NCBI RefSeq assembly: GCF_000149955.1
Contig: NC_030989.1
Coordinates: forward strand, 823,079-887,078
DNA: 64,000 nucleotides
Direction: 5' to 3'
Origin: Fusarium oxysporum f. sp. lycopersici 4287
Lineage: Eukaryota; Ascomycota; Sordariomycetes; Hypocreales; Nectriaceae
Shown here in pieces: positions 10,536 to 22,163 of the stretch; within the stretch, counting starts at the first letter, position 1, and each line of letters starts with the position of its first letter. Under the pieces are notes generated by a model. The model searched no databases and had not been told where the DNA came from. It saw only the letters and a program-made list of their open reading frames with translations. The position numbers and the translations under genes were made by a program.

Positions 10536-13500
10536 CGTGAAATATCTGGTATGTTATTGGAAATAGTTAATCATAGTACGAGAAGTGAAGTAGTTGTCTG
10601 TTATCGCAACTGTGAGATGCGACCCTAGCCAGGGGCCGCATTCGGGTGTGGGGTTATGTGGCTGTGCATAGCTTGTGGCTGCCTTATCACATGATTCTGT
10701 ACGGTCTACAGATCAGGTCCAGAGCGTTCACTCCTGTTTGCTTGATGGAATCGACTTAAGTGAAATGTTAATACTTTCTAGCAAACTCGGTAGACTTAGT
10801 TGGGTATCTCATGTAAGGATCGTTCCGAAGAAGGAATGCATCAAACTTGGCAAACCACTAGACGTGTAAACTCAGCCAGCCATGTCTGAAAGCAAAGACA
10901 TTGGCGTTTGAAAGTTACTTTGGATTCCATACGCTGCCACAGCTTGACTGAAAAGAATTGTAAGTAATCACGGGCCAACCCGAAAGGGGAATACAAGACT
11001 GATTAGCAGCGCAATGTATTCCAGACCAATGAATATTGCCATTGAGAAAGCTGATCCACTTACACACCATACGTCGCCTACCCTGTACTACTCTGATGGT
11101 TGATATGGGCAATACTGTCATTATACGCAAGCATACGATATAAGTTTGTTTGAGTAAGTGACAACTAACAGCGCACAGCCATTGATGTGAGCCACGAGTT
11201 GAACTGTCAGAGCGTAATTTTTCATCCTCATTATCTCTCCCTCAAGGATACAAAAGGTCGTGCGGATGCATGATCTTGAAAGTAATGACATTATCGCTAG
11301 GATCCTATAATTTAACACCGCATCCTACTACGCTCATGTTTAGTTGTGTGATCAGTGATGTTTCGTGATGAAACGAGGCGATGGTCTCCAAAATGCCCAA
11401 ACAACGCGGATATTGGGCACCAGGACCCTGTTCTCAAATTAGATTGTACCATCGTTACAACAGCTATAGTAGTAACCAATAAATAGAACAACCAAGGAGC
11501 TTTGGGCGGTTCTGGACTGTCTACTGTAGCAAACGTGCATGGCGCTGGTTCAACGAGCTTTGAGGCAACCGAGAAACGTGGCCATGGTTGTACTGCCATC
11601 CAGAAAACTCACTCTCATTAATGAGCTAAAGATTTGCAGATCAAGTATCCAATTCACGCTTGTATACGTAGTTGCAATGTCGATTCAATAATACCTCGTG
11701 CTGGCACTCAATGTAAGGGAGATTGGACAAGTAAATCATACTGTAACAGATCTGCGTTGAAGCGTGGAGCAACTGGAGGGAACCAAAACTAACTGACTGG
11801 TATGAACATTGAACGACCAAAGCGTAGTGATCGAAATCTCCCAAAAATTCAACCAACAAACAGAGCCAAGGAAGCCAAGATTCTTAAGTTGAAAGATATT
11901 AATTATGTTGGTCTTTATTTACGATATTTACAGGGTCACCACCTTTATTAGCTAACTTCAGAGTCCAGACTGAGGTCATCCCGCCGTTAAACGACCAACG
12001 CCACTCTCGATTATGATAGGGGCTTGGGTGGCAGTGAGGAACAGACAGCCTATGATTGGCTGATGCCGGAAGTGAAACCCGTTTCAGGCATCTTGGCCCC
12101 CCTCAGATATTCCAACCCCTGGATGTAAATCCTTATGCAAAGCAAATAAATGTTTGGGAATTTACAACGTTGAAACTCTTGTAGAGACATATCAACGAAA
12201 CAGACAAATGAGGATGAACACCCAGGACCTGAAGATCATGGCCATCAATCAGCTCTCATTCAGAGAGGTTTCGTTCGTTACCACTTAGAAAACCCCTTGT
12301 CTCTCCCTTTGTCTTTGAGGCTTGGACCCTTGCCTCGCTCACGACACTAGCAAACCAGCCATCCGCAAACTTGACGACACACAATCTGAGACAATTTACC
12401 AGAAGCAGTCCAACGGCGTCATAGCCACACAGATCATGAGAGAGTAATTAGCGACCGATCTAACCGTGAATGACCAGCATGTCCTAGTCTTCCCTTTAGT
12501 GTGTAATAGAATGCCGTACGAAGGAGATTTGGCCATTCGATGTTATGCAATCATTTAAGCAATTGTGCACGTGGTGGAGCCCGCGCGACTCTGCAAGGCG
12601 CAGGAATCCAATCAATGTTTGGCTGAACAGTGAAGATCTGTAGATTCCAATCTGGAGAGTTGCTCATCCGTTGTGATTGACAGGAGAAATGATGGAAGCC
12701 CAGACCTTCTGGCGCCGTTCGCAATGTGACCCGATGCTGTGTACAGGCTCTGATTCGGCAACTCTTCTGCCGAGACGTCCCCTGGGCTTGCTGCTAACTG
12801 GCATTATCCAGGGACAGCCTTGGAGATCTCCATGTATTCATTCCGACCACCAGCTGCTGGGTGCCCTGTACCTGCATTTATCGCGTGCCGTTCATCCATG
12901 GAGAGGTATTTACGACATGCTATTTGCCCCTACCAGCGCTTACAACCTTCAAGATCGGCCAATGACCCCAGGGTATTCTTCTTAGTTCGGTATCACGACA
13001 CAAGACCACTCTAATACCCCTGTGCGTTATAGGTTGACCCTTGGAACCGATGCAATTTTGACTGCGACACAACCAAACTATCCCCTCCCCTCTCAGAAGA
13101 GAAATGCTCCGTTGAGTGCCAAGATGAATTGAATTGCCCCCGGGCTAGAACCAAACACCCCATGCTCTTTGCTTTGCCTGTCAATGCCATGTTCTAGCGG
13201 CGTGTGCTCCCACTTCGCGGACGATCGTCCTCTCCATTCTCCATTCTCCATCTTTCCAGCTGTGCATTTCCCTTTTGTTATTCCATTCCTTTTCGATTGC
13301 TTTTATTCTCGGGTTTTATCCATTCACTCTTTTGAAGTTCGGGCTGGCTCGCTTCACACTCATTCAACTCTCTTTTCCGTCTCTTTGACGTTCGTATCTA
13401 CACTCTCTTCTGGTTTCGACCATACCCACGTTCCTTGCGATTCTGCCCGTTCAATCTCATTCGTTTATTATTCAAAATACCGATTATCTGGTTCCTGTAT

Positions 13501-14250
13501 TGTGAAGAGTATCGACAGCTCGAGATCTTAAAAGGTGAAGCGTTTTGCGAAAGAAACGCGACTCGCAAGACTTGGGGAGAATCACGCTTGTATCATAACC
13601 ATTCCTTCGCAATAACTTTGCCTGGATCTACCGAACCTTGTCAAAACCGTTGATCGTCAAGTCGTTACAGAAAACGGCAGGCTGATATAGGCTCCAACGG
13701 TTCCCTAAAGTTTATCAACGAGGCTTGTCAACCGCTCATTTCGAAAACGACTTTCATCTGAACAGTCGACATCATTACTCTCCACTACCGAGACTCTTCT
13801 GGTTCAGTTTAATTGAATTTCTGCCAAAAACTTCCCGAAGCGTCTGTCAACCACTCTACGCTGAGACAAGTCCACCGATTGTGCGGGAGTTGGCGTCCGT
13901 AAACCAGAAGCGGCACCATTGGACAAAGCATTCTTTGGTTCAATCCAGCACCATCAAAGGATCCGGTGGCTCAATCCGGAAGTGTGGCAGTGACCTCGAC
14001 GTTGGGATCCGAACCACGCGTTGGAATTCAGGGTCTCGGATTCTCAGCGGGGCTGGCCAGACTATTCGCAAGAGTGTTGCGACCGTCAAGAGCAATAAAG
14101 GCATCCCCAGCCATTACAGCTTTTGGTTTCAATATTTCCTCTTTGATCCCTTCTTTCGTTTCTTTTTGAATCAATATTGTTCGGAAAGGGAGTTTCGAGG
14201 ATTACAGAAACTCATCATCGATTTGACTGAAACTCCACAGTACGTTGACG
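10536..14250. other. Long spacer; right part likely promoter and leader of the DUF1996 gene
   Basis: There is no supported gene in 10.5-13.1 kb. A minus-strand frame at 11312-11599 has one hydrophobic stretch but no other support. From about 13170 the plus strand is C/T-rich, like a fungal 5' leader. Frames of 120 codons (13169-13531) and 189 codons (13725-14294) are open there. They lack family resemblance, and the second runs across the apparent leader intron donor at 14251, so I treat them as leader ORFs rather than genes. Confidence 0.45.
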
Positions 14251-14621
14251 GTGAGTACACTTCCACTTCCACTTATGTCTTCACATCACCATGATCGGAA
14301 CTCGACTACAACGACTCAAAAAAAGCACCTGTCTTTTCAAAAGACACAAAGAACATAATATTGTTCATTTCTCCTTGGGAAAACGGTCTTTCAAAAATGC
14401 CTCTTTCCCATTTCGCGCATTGAGCCGTACCTGTGGCGGCTATCCGCTGCCAGCTGGCTTCCGCCTGAGTCCCTCCTTCCGTTTCATGCTCGACAGCAAT
14501 GCTCTTTCCCTCTGTTAAATCTGGACGATTGCTTGCACTTTCCGCTAAATATGCACTTTTCTTCTTCTTCTTCTTCATCATCATCATCATCATCATCACA
14601 ATTCTAACGTCTCTCATGCAG
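14251..14621 (+). other. Probable 5'-UTR intron of the DUF1996 gene
   Basis: A strong donor GTGAGT at 14251 and an acceptor CTCTCATGCAG ending at 14621, with a TTCTAAC branch-like site 14 bases upstream, bound a 371-bp segment. It ends 83 bases before the start codon at 14705. It includes a TTC/ATC microsatellite at 14558-14598. It is inferred from consensus only. Confidence 0.5.
14558..14598. repeat. (TTC)n(ATC)n microsatellite
   Basis: About six TTC units are followed by about eight ATC units, inside the inferred leader intron of the DUF1996 gene and close to its acceptor. Confidence 0.9.
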
Positions 14622-14704
14622 ATCGCCTCGTTGCATCGTCCACTCTTTCAAATATCGCCTCTCGAAGGCTGAACTTCACGCCTGAATAGGCCAATACCAT
14701 CAAG

Positions 14705-16579
14705 ATGCTCAAATCACTCATCACTCTTTCTGCTGGCCTAGTAGGTGGCGCCCATGCTTTCTGGCGCATGGAGTGCCCTGGTCGTGTGGGACTTGCCCGT
14801 ATTGATCCCATCGTCGATCCTGGCACAGTTTCTAAGCATGCCCACTCAATTCATGGGTCTTCCAGTAAGTCGTGAACAATGAGACCTTTCTGTGATGCTG
14901 TTCGTGCCATTATACAGCAAGCAGTAGGGCGCCTAAAGAGCTTCGCTAATACCGCACAGACTTCGCCGAAACCGTCACCACCGAACAACTCCTAGATGCC
15001 GATTGTACATCGTGTCGAGTAACACAAGACAAGTCTTCTTACTGGCATCCTGCTATGTATTTCCAAGATGGCGATTCTGGAGAGTTTGAGCTTGTTCCTC
15101 AAGTGGGTGGTATGCTTGCGTAAGTACTTCTTTAAGGATCCTGGAAAGCAATACCCATGATCTTGAATGATCAAACACCACAAACTGGAAGCTAATGCTC
15201 TATAGTTACTACCTCCTTTTTGGAGATAACGTGACTGCTTTCCCTCCTGACTTCAGAATGCTCTCTGGTTCAAATGACCGAAGAAGCTACACCATCGGTG
15301 ATCCAAGCAAGCCAGACCCGGAGAAGTCTATGTGGCAAGCTCTCGGTCAGACCACGCAAAGCGATCTAGCTCAACGGGCACTCGGATTCAACTGTCTGAA
15401 CTACCAAAAAGCCCCCGAGGGTACCCTCTATCGTCACTACATGCCTGACAAGGCTTATCTCGATGCGAACTGTGCCGATGGCATCCGTCTTGAAATCATG
15501 TTCCCATCATGCTGGAAGGGCGGTGATGCTGTTGACAGCCAGAATCACAAGGACCACGTCGCGTTCCCCGATCTCGTCATGACAGGTACTTGCCCCGAGG
15601 AGTATCCTGTCCGGCTACCTAGTCTCATGTATGAGGTCATCTGGAACACGGCCGCTTTCTCCGATCGTAACGGTCGCTTTGTCTTTGCCAACGGAGACAC
15701 TACCGGTATGTTTAAGCTCTTGTCTCAAAACAGTGTACTTTTTGACCTTTTCTATTAGGCTACGGTTTACATGCAGATTTCATTATGGGCTGGGAGGAAG
15801 AGTTCCTTCAGGATGCCATCAATACCTGCACCAGCGAAACAGGAAGAATTGAGGACTGCCCTCTCTTCGACGTTGTTAGCGAACAGAAGGCCACCTCATG
15901 CGAGATGAAGCTTCCCAAAGCTTTGGCTAACGAGGATGTGAAGGGTCCTATGAAAGAGCTTCCTGGTGGCGATGGAGTTCCCAATGGAGATGGCTCCGAC
16001 GTCGAGCAGCCTGACCCAACCGATGGTGCTCATGCACCCACATTGACCTACTCACCTGGTGACCGACCAGAGAACTCTGCCTCGCCTCTTCCTGGTCAAG
16101 TTTTCAAGGTGTCGTCAGCCTATGGGGCTCCGGCTCCTGGCCCAAGCTCTAAGACCACTACTAAAGATGTTCCATCATCCGTTGAACAGAAGCCATCTTT
16201 GTCCACAGACGAAGTCCTCATCCCCACAATTGACGCTGGAGATGTGGGCGCGGCTGCAATCAAGGAGTCTACGATTGCTGAGCCTCTCCCTGCTTCGGCA
16301 CCTACAACCACTCCAGCGCCTGAGCTGCAGCCTGTGACAGACACAAAGAGTTACTTCAGCACACAGTTTGTAACAAACGGTAACCTCGTGAGCAAGATCC
16401 TCTGGGATGAGGAAGTGGTCTATGTGACCGATCTCCAAGAGGAAGTTGTGGTTGTTACTGTTACATCAACTGCTGTTGTCACACCCTCAGCAGTACCAGC
16501 AGCAGCGCCACCCAGGAGGAGACGTCGTGGAGCTCACCTGCATGGGCATGGGCATGGGCATGGACATCGATATTTCTAA
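14705..16579 (+). CDS. Secreted DUF1996 protein with a His-Gly tail
   Basis: Four exons, 14705-14864, 14960-15119, 15206-15705 and 15759-16579, give 546 residues. The introns are 95, 86 and 53 bp, with GTAAGT or GTATGT donors. A signal peptide is clear (MLKSLITLSAGLVGGAHA, likely cleaved after A18). The DUF1996 domain fills about 36-290. It has conserved blocks such as HSIHGSSNF, CTSCRVTQDKS, YWHPAMYFQD, FPSCWKGGDAVDSQNHKDH and GYGLHADFIMGWEEEF, and many cysteines. A Pro/Ser/Thr-rich acidic linker of about 200 residues follows. The C-terminus is five arginines and then HLHGHGHGHGHRYF. DUF1996 proteins are common secreted or wall-associated proteins of fungi whose biochemical role is unknown. 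The tail could bind metal ions, which is inference. No GPI-anchor signal is seen. Confidence 0.93.
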
Positions 16580-17330
16580 CATTTAAAAATGAGATTAAAA
16601 AGGAAAACAAAAAAGGACAAAAACATCTGCTTCTATTGTCTGGCTGGTTCCAGGTGTTCGTATGTTATGCATGGTTGGAAGAGGAGCATTTGGCTTGGAG
16701 GTTTTTTTTCTTCATAGGAGGACAATGGCAGCCCACGAGTTTGGGAACATGTAAACTTAGAGAGAAACAACCTGCTACAAATACAGGAATGATGAATGAT
16801 CACAACTCGTACAGCCAATTTCGAGGAGTAATCTCCCTGGTGATTACGTATTCCCGATATTCCCAGCTGAAAAACTGTGTGATAACCCATATGTTTTCCT
16901 TGTTTCGAAGCAGACTGTAACTCTACGGTTTACCATCTATACATCATGATTATATGCTGGTCGAAACGACGACTTAATTGAAGGTTTCTTGAATTTTCCG
17001 AAGCCAAGGCGGTGCAGCTATCTTAGAGTGTCGTGAAGCCGGTGTCGTGGTTTGCTGAGGCTGGAATGGGTAACACCTAGCAACACATTCCTCATGATAT
17101 TGAACTGAGACCCTGGAAATAACCTCAGCAAAAACGTCGACACGCAATTCAAGAATTAAGATGAAAGCGGGCTTTTCCCCTTTGAAGGGTTTCTCCTTCA
17201 TTTGGATTCCGTCATCTCATGTTGTCTGTCCTTTTCAAGCTTCGTGTACTGAACTTATTGATTCTCGATACTCATGAAGCACTGCTGCTGGCTAAGGATT
17301 TCTCACGATTCAGCTACGGCAGTGTAAATA
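16580..17330. other. Spacer between two plus-strand genes
   Basis: This holds the 3' flank of the DUF1996 gene and the promoter of the next gene. Frames at 16633-16920 on both strands have no support. Nothing recognisable. Confidence 0.5.
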
Positions 17331-19937
17331 ATGATGGATCTCTCGAATATTTCACGCAGAGCCATTCATGGAGCCGGTGGACTTGGTCTCGGATGGATCC
17401 TCACATTTTCCATTGGTGGTGCAATCCTTCTCTTTGCGGCGATCGGCTTTCTTCTTACTTGGCGCGTCAAGTCTCGAGATAAAGAGGACGCGACTACTGT
17501 ATATCAAGTGTCGGAGAATGTCGAGGACCATAGACGATCGATCTTTACAAAGCGGCTGGTCAAGCGCAAATACGCCATGTCAAGATCAGTTAGTCGACTC
17601 TCACTCTCGCTGCCACCGGTATTACCACCACTTCCGACATATAACAGCTTTACCTTCTTCGGTGGAAACGGAAAACGAGGACGATCGAGTAGCTGGGTTG
17701 AAGAGGATAGATTCCATGGTCCAAGAGTTAGCAGGAGTCGTCGCGATAGTCTCTTTAGTCGCGATGGATGGCTGGGAAGAGCACCAACAATTCCAACTCT
17801 CATGACGGATGATGACCTAGAAAAGGCACAGGGTAGTCAGGAGCTTGAGCAAGGGAACAAAGTTCAAAAGCGACAAAGTGCCGAGACTCTCAAGCCAAGC
17901 AAAACTGCACCTGAACTACCTATGCCAGAAGATGAGGCTCAGACGAGTCCTGTGCGAGCTCCCTCAAGAGCTCGTGTACGAGCTTCTGTAACAGATACAG
18001 ATCTTCGAGATATCCTTCGAAGTACAGAACAGCGACTCCGAGACGGAACGAGCCGTTCGCCAAGCAAGAACTCACGCAGCTCACCAACAAAACGTTCACC
18101 ACAGAAGATCTCATCAGTGAGAAGCACACCACGCAAGAACTCTCCTACAAAAACGCCACATAGTCACAAGACCATATCATCTGAGGACTCAACCAACACA
18201 ACTGGAACAGTTCGCATCTCGAGGATCCCGCCGAGCCCTACCAAGAGAGCTACTATCCATGTGGTACCTACAGATGCGCAGAGTCGACAGGTTTCTACTA
18301 GCTCGATTGGAAGTGCTGCAAACAGCTTGATTGCCGAGGCGACGCAAGAGCTCGTATTGCCAGGAGGACTGTCAAGCCCAAGTCGAATGAGAGGGCGTCA
18401 ATGGGACGCCCCGGAAGACCCAAGCCCCGAGAAGCAAAACCCTCAGAAGAAGACTTCACATAAACAGTCTGCAAAAGAAGATAGCCCCGATAGGCGGGCC
18501 TCACAAGACAGCCAGGCATCAAGTTCACTTTCGACACTGTACAGCGCCAATGACCCCGAAGAAAAGGACCAGCCAGATCCATTTGTCGAGCGGAAGACAC
18601 CTGGATTTATGAGCTCAGAAAGCAGAGGATCTTTGTTTGGAAACCGAGCATCACACAAAAGGGGAAGGAATTTGAGCATATCGATCCCAGGCGGACAATC
18701 CATCTTCAACACAACAGGACAACTTCGGCCTTCGTTTGTAAGCACACAAGCTGTTGGAGGCCCTCCTATCTCCTCATACTTGCAACCGCCACCAGAGCGA
18801 TTTCAGCGCAACGATACGTATTCACGCGATCAAGATGGTATTGCTCTTGCGTTCCCTGTCAGCAATTCATACACCAGCATCCTGACACCATCTGTGACGA
18901 CTACCGAGGGAGATAGCACACTTTCACTTGGAAACAGGATGAGCGAGAGCCCTAAACCTGAAGTGCCGGAGCGTGTGAGGCCACTGTTGCAAGAGAACAG
19001 ACATAGCGTGGCGACAGTACCGAGCCCCTCGACAATGACTTCTTCGCCTTTTGATGAGCAGGATATGTTATCGTTGTTAATGGGCACCGCACCCAAGAGA
19101 GCACTCCCTGAGCCACCAAAACATATCGCCCAAGTCGACCAGATCGTCATGCCAAAGCCTGTATCGCCAATGCCGAGACGAGAGTTCTCACAGCATCTGC
19201 GACAAATGTCCTCAACAGCGAATACCATATATCATGATGAGCCACCGGTGGACTCCCCAAGCGCGATTTCTACAGGATCACCCCTTCGCCGTTCCATCTC
19301 ACGCTCGAAGAAGGATATGCCGAATCTTGCACCGCCGACTGTACCAAGCATGGGATCCCTCGGAAATTCGATCATGGAGCTCAGGAGGATGAACAGCATG
19401 GTTAGTTCTTACAGCGGTAACTCGTTAGGATCTTCTGTCAACGAACCTGATTCGCCGACACTGCCGATGTTGAACTTGACCAGTAGCTTCTCACGAAGAA
19501 CCATAAATCCAGTCACGCCTAGAGCTAGCATGTCTGGTCGCCAAAACTATCTCAATCTCGGAAGTCCTAACAAGAACTCGTCGGGATCAGTTGTGCCACC
19601 TATGCCAACTCGTCCACTACCACAAAGCCGCAGCAATCGTTCAAATTTAGGAGTTGAAATACGCGAGGATGATATTGATGAAGGGAAAGAGAATCAAGAA
19701 CCATCGTCGACATCAAGTGGGCTCAGAGAGACACGAAGGAGCGCGAATATGGGACGCGATACTCGCGACTTGAGCCGGGCACCAAGCAAGACCAAACTTG
19801 GAACTGTGAGTGAGCTCATCGCTGAAAGCAAACGCGATAGTAAGCGCAAGAGCGTGGATTCGATTGGATTATACGACGCGGATGGATTTTTGAAGAGTTC
19901 GCCTGTGGATGCGAAGGGACGATGTCTACGCATGTAA
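17331..19937 (+). CDS. Single-pass membrane protein with a long Ser/Pro-rich cytoplasmic tail
   Basis: An uninterrupted frame of 868 codons starts at tandem ATGs (17331 and 17334). A short N-terminus is followed by one strong membrane segment at about 21-43 (GWILTFSIGGAILLFAAIGF) and then a basic stop-transfer patch (RVKSRDK), so the 820-residue tail probably faces the cytosol. The tail is disordered and basic, with repeated SP/TP sites in KRSPQK- and RKNSPTK-like contexts, dense at about 240-290. That composition suggests multi-site phosphorylation by proline-directed kinases (inference). No catalytic domain is visible. I do not recognise the family beyond a generic conserved fungal membrane protein. 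It is convergent with the pICln-like gene. Confidence 0.85.
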   Translation: MMDLSNISRRAIHGAGGLGLGWILTFSIGGAILLFAAIGFLLTWRVKSRDKEDATTVYQVSENVEDHRRSIFTKRLVKRKYAMSRSVSRLSLSLPPVLPPLPTYNSFTFFGGNGKRGRSSSWVEEDRFHGPRVSRSRRDSLFSRDGWLGRAPTIPTLMTDDDLEKAQGSQELEQGNKVQKRQSAETLKPSKTAPELPMPEDEAQTSPVRAPSRARVRASVTDTDLRDILRSTEQRLRDGTSRSPSKNSRSSPTKRSPQKISSVRSTPRKNSPTKTPHSHKTISSEDSTNTTGTVRISRIPPSPTKRATIHVVPTDAQSRQVSTSSIGSAANSLIAEATQELVLPGGLSSPSRMRGRQWDAPEDPSPEKQNPQKKTSHKQSAKEDSPDRRASQDSQASSSLSTLYSANDPEEKDQPDPFVERKTPGFMSSESRGSLFGNRASHKRGRNLSISIPGGQSIFNTTGQLRPSFVSTQAVGGPPISSYLQPPPERFQRNDTYSRDQDGIALAFPVSNSYTSILTPSVTTTEGDSTLSLGNRMSESPKPEVPERVRPLLQENRHSVATVPSPSTMTSSPFDEQDMLSLLMGTAPKRALPEPPKHIAQVDQIVMPKPVSPMPRREFSQHLRQMSSTANTIYHDEPPVDSPSAISTGSPLRRSISRSKKDMPNLAPPTVPSMGSLGNSIMELRRMNSMVSSYSGNSLGSSVNEPDSPTLPMLNLTSSFSRRTINPVTPRASMSGRQNYLNLGSPNKNSSGSVVPPMPTRPLPQSRSNRSNLGVEIREDDIDEGKENQEPSSTSSGLRETRRSANMGRDTRDLSRAPSKTKLGTVSELIAESKRDSKRKSVDSIGLYDADGFLKSSPVDAKGRCLRM

Positions 19938-20309
19938 ATGGAAGGTTTTTTAATTTTTCTTCATCATTTTCTTTTGGGTTTCTTTTGTTTGTCGAGGACT
20001 CATCATCTCATGTAACATCAGCAGGCTAATTTATGCACTTTCTACTGGGGATTGGATTTACCGGGAGCTTTCGGACTCGTAAGTTTTATTGGATTGATCT
20101 GTAGGTAGCTTAGGTAGAAGCTTGTTGGATATATACCCTTCGGACGTAATCTTAATAGAAGATCGTATTTATACTGGCTGCATTGTGGAAAAAAAAAAAA
20201 AAGTTTCTTTTCTTGAGTTGCTATATCAAACTGAAACTCGTAATGCATCGATTAATTTTGTCTTTTATACCATAACGCCCTGCCATGTTCTCTCGTGAGG
20301 TATCATCTA
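19938..20309. other. Convergent 3' flanks
   Basis: 372 bases lie between two converging stop codons. The region is AT-rich with a run of about 14 A near 20190. It likely holds both polyadenylation regions. Confidence 0.6.
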
Positions 20310-21250
20310 TTACTCCACTCGTGGTCGCTTGTTCTCGGGATCATCAGCGGCTGCGGTTTCGACTGCATCAGCGCCCTCGGCTTCATCGCGATCTCGCACT
20401 CTTCCTGCGCCTTCTCCCAGTTCTTCCTCTTGGCCCTCAGCGCCGGGCCCGATCCAATTGCCATCCTCGTCGAAATACTCGTTCACGTTATCCGCCGTGA
20501 TCCAGCCGCCGCTACCAGGCATAGGAGGCGGTAGACCGCCATTACTAGCACCACGCAGAACGCCTGTGAACCCCTCAATGGCCTGGTGCTCCTCGCTGCC
20601 CTCGAAGACAATACGGTCGTACTCATCCTCGTCCTCTTCGCCATCATTGGGGTCAGGGTGAAGGTCAGAGCAGTTGGCCATGGCGTCGTACAGTTGCTTA
20701 GCGGCGCTGGGCTCAGAATCTGATTTGGGTGGGATGATGGTGAGATCTATTGTGCTGAAATCGTCATCTTCGGCACCACCGTCTGAGAATTCAAGCTGCA
20801 TCCATACGGCTTGGGTGCGCGGCGCATCTGTTTCGGGACCTAGCTGCTTGATCGCGTGGATGGATATCGAGGGATAAGGAATTGAGACACCTGCCTCAAC
20901 CTTGGGACTGAAGATAGTCAAGGCCCTTTGCGATGTTAGTTTGAGTTATACCATTTGAAACATTAGACATACTCTGAGTTCACAAAGACATCCACTGCCT
21001 GCTCCACAAGCTCCTCGACATCACCATTTATGTTGTCGCCTTCAGGAGCACTAGGCTTCTCGTTTGAGTCTGCAGGAAATAGAGCTAGGCTACCGCATTC
21101 CGTCTTGGGAACCCATGCCTTTGCGCCTTCGAGATGGTAGTGAAGGACAGGCTTTCCACTGACGAAGCTTTCGGGTGTTGTTGACTGGTACTCGGCCAGA
21201 GGCGTGTAGTCTTCGGCCTTTGGTGGTGTGCGGATTGTCGTTGGCAACAT
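20310..21250 (-). CDS. pICln / LOT5-like protein (Voldacs family)
   Basis: Exons (minus) are 21250-20973 and 20925-20310, with a 47-bp intron at 20926-20972 (GTATGT...CAAACTAAC...AAAG), giving 297 residues. The PH-like fold of the pICln/LOT5 family is visible as LTIFSPKVEAGVSIPYPSI, then AVWMQLEFSD and FSTIDLTIIPP. An acidic stretch follows (NDGEEDEDEYDRIVFEG), then a C-terminal helix and a basic end (ENKRPRVE). In animals pICln is the methylosome subunit that chaperones Sm proteins before snRNP assembly. Yeast LOT5 is the distant relative. ATG 21250 was chosen over 21322 because the extra 24 residues look like leader sequence and the family-like text starts soon after. The N-terminal 90 residues are less conserved. 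It is divergent from the small coiled-coil gene. Confidence 0.85.
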
Positions 21251-21737
21251 GATTGGGTGTTTGGCGTGAACTGGTTTGTTTGGAGTGGAGGGGTTCACCA
21301 GGCAGCTGAAGAAAATGTACATCGCGAAGGTGGGAGAGCTTTATCGTAGGTTGAGCCTTATCGATAAGCTTATCGCACTGTGATGACTGACCAGACAGGC
21401 GCGTCGCTTGACCTCAACCTCAAATTGACTTACATATTCAGCCTTACACGATTCCAAATTCCCTCGTCTCTATACACAGGACCTATCATTAAGTATTACG
21501 GGAGAAAGATATCTGCAAGATCATATAAAAGCGCTTGAGCCGATATCCTAATACAGCAAGATTGCGTATAATTGCCAATATGCATGACAACAAGCGTAGG
21601 CTTCACTCATGCACGATGCACGATATAAAGCTAATTCAACCACAGGATCCCATCCCCTTCTGGAACAAGTCCCTTTGACAGTCTCTCCATTTGTGTCACT
21701 TCCAACAGCGACAACACTCTCGTATAACTACAAGACT
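21251..21737. other. Divergent promoter region
   Basis: 487 bases lie between the pICln-like gene (minus) and the small coiled-coil gene (plus). The latter's frame stays open upstream to an ATG at 21609, but that extension resembles leader sequence. A short AGCTTATCG/CGATAAGCT-like palindromic stretch lies near 21360-21373. Confidence 0.5.
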
Positions 21738-22163
21738 ATGCCCTCAAACATCCCACCCTCGTCCCTGGGCATCGAGGCAGCATCAGATAACCCCGCAGGC
21801 CAAACCAAGCCTAAATACGTGGTATCCAACTCTGGTCATGCGGCACATCCAGAAGACATCATCGCCTCATGCCGCGCACTTCAAGCTTACGTGACCAAGA
21901 TGCAAGAGGATGCAGAGCGTGAACTCCGAGAATTTGATGAGAAGATCAAGGCGCGTGAACTCGCGGAGAAGAGGAGAGTTGCGCCGGGTTGGCTCGATAG
22001 TGAGATGCACATGTTGGAGCCTGAGAGGAGTACACCGGTGCAGCAACAAGGTGCTGGAAACGTACCAGAGCATCAAAACACTCAGAGCGGAACCAATACG
22101 AATGCGACAGAGGACCAAGGTGCAGAATTGGACCGAGTATTTGGTGGGATGGCTCTGAAATGA
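21738..22163 (+). CDS. Small coiled-coil protein, function unknown
   Basis: A single exon encodes 141 residues from ATG 21738 (MPSNIPPSSLGIEAASDN). An in-frame ATG at 21609 would add 43 leader-like residues. The core, about 38-82, is a charged amphipathic helix (LQAYVTKMQEDAEREL, then REFDEKIKARELAEKRR) typical of a coiled coil. It ends in a conserved-looking APGWLDSE and LEPERS region, then a Gln/Asn/Thr-rich stretch and a short terminal motif (LDRVFGGMALK). No domain is recognised. It is convergent with the flavin dehydrogenase gene, 257 bases away. Confidence 0.7.
   Translation: MPSNIPPSSLGIEAASDNPAGQTKPKYVVSNSGHAAHPEDIIASCRALQAYVTKMQEDAERELREFDEKIKARELAEKRRVAPGWLDSEMHMLEPERSTPVQQQGAGNVPEHQNTQSGTNTNATEDQGAELDRVFGGMALK

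Noticed and set aside
11312..11599. Minus-strand 95-codon ORF with one hydrophobic stretch
   Set aside because: A single hydrophobic run in a short frame is common by chance, and there is no supporting neighbour exon or promoter signal.
13725..14294. 189-codon plus-strand ORF
   Set aside because: It runs through a strong splice donor at 14251, has no domain or signal sequence, and lies in leader-like C/T-rich DNA just upstream of a real gene. It is kept only as a possible leader ORF.
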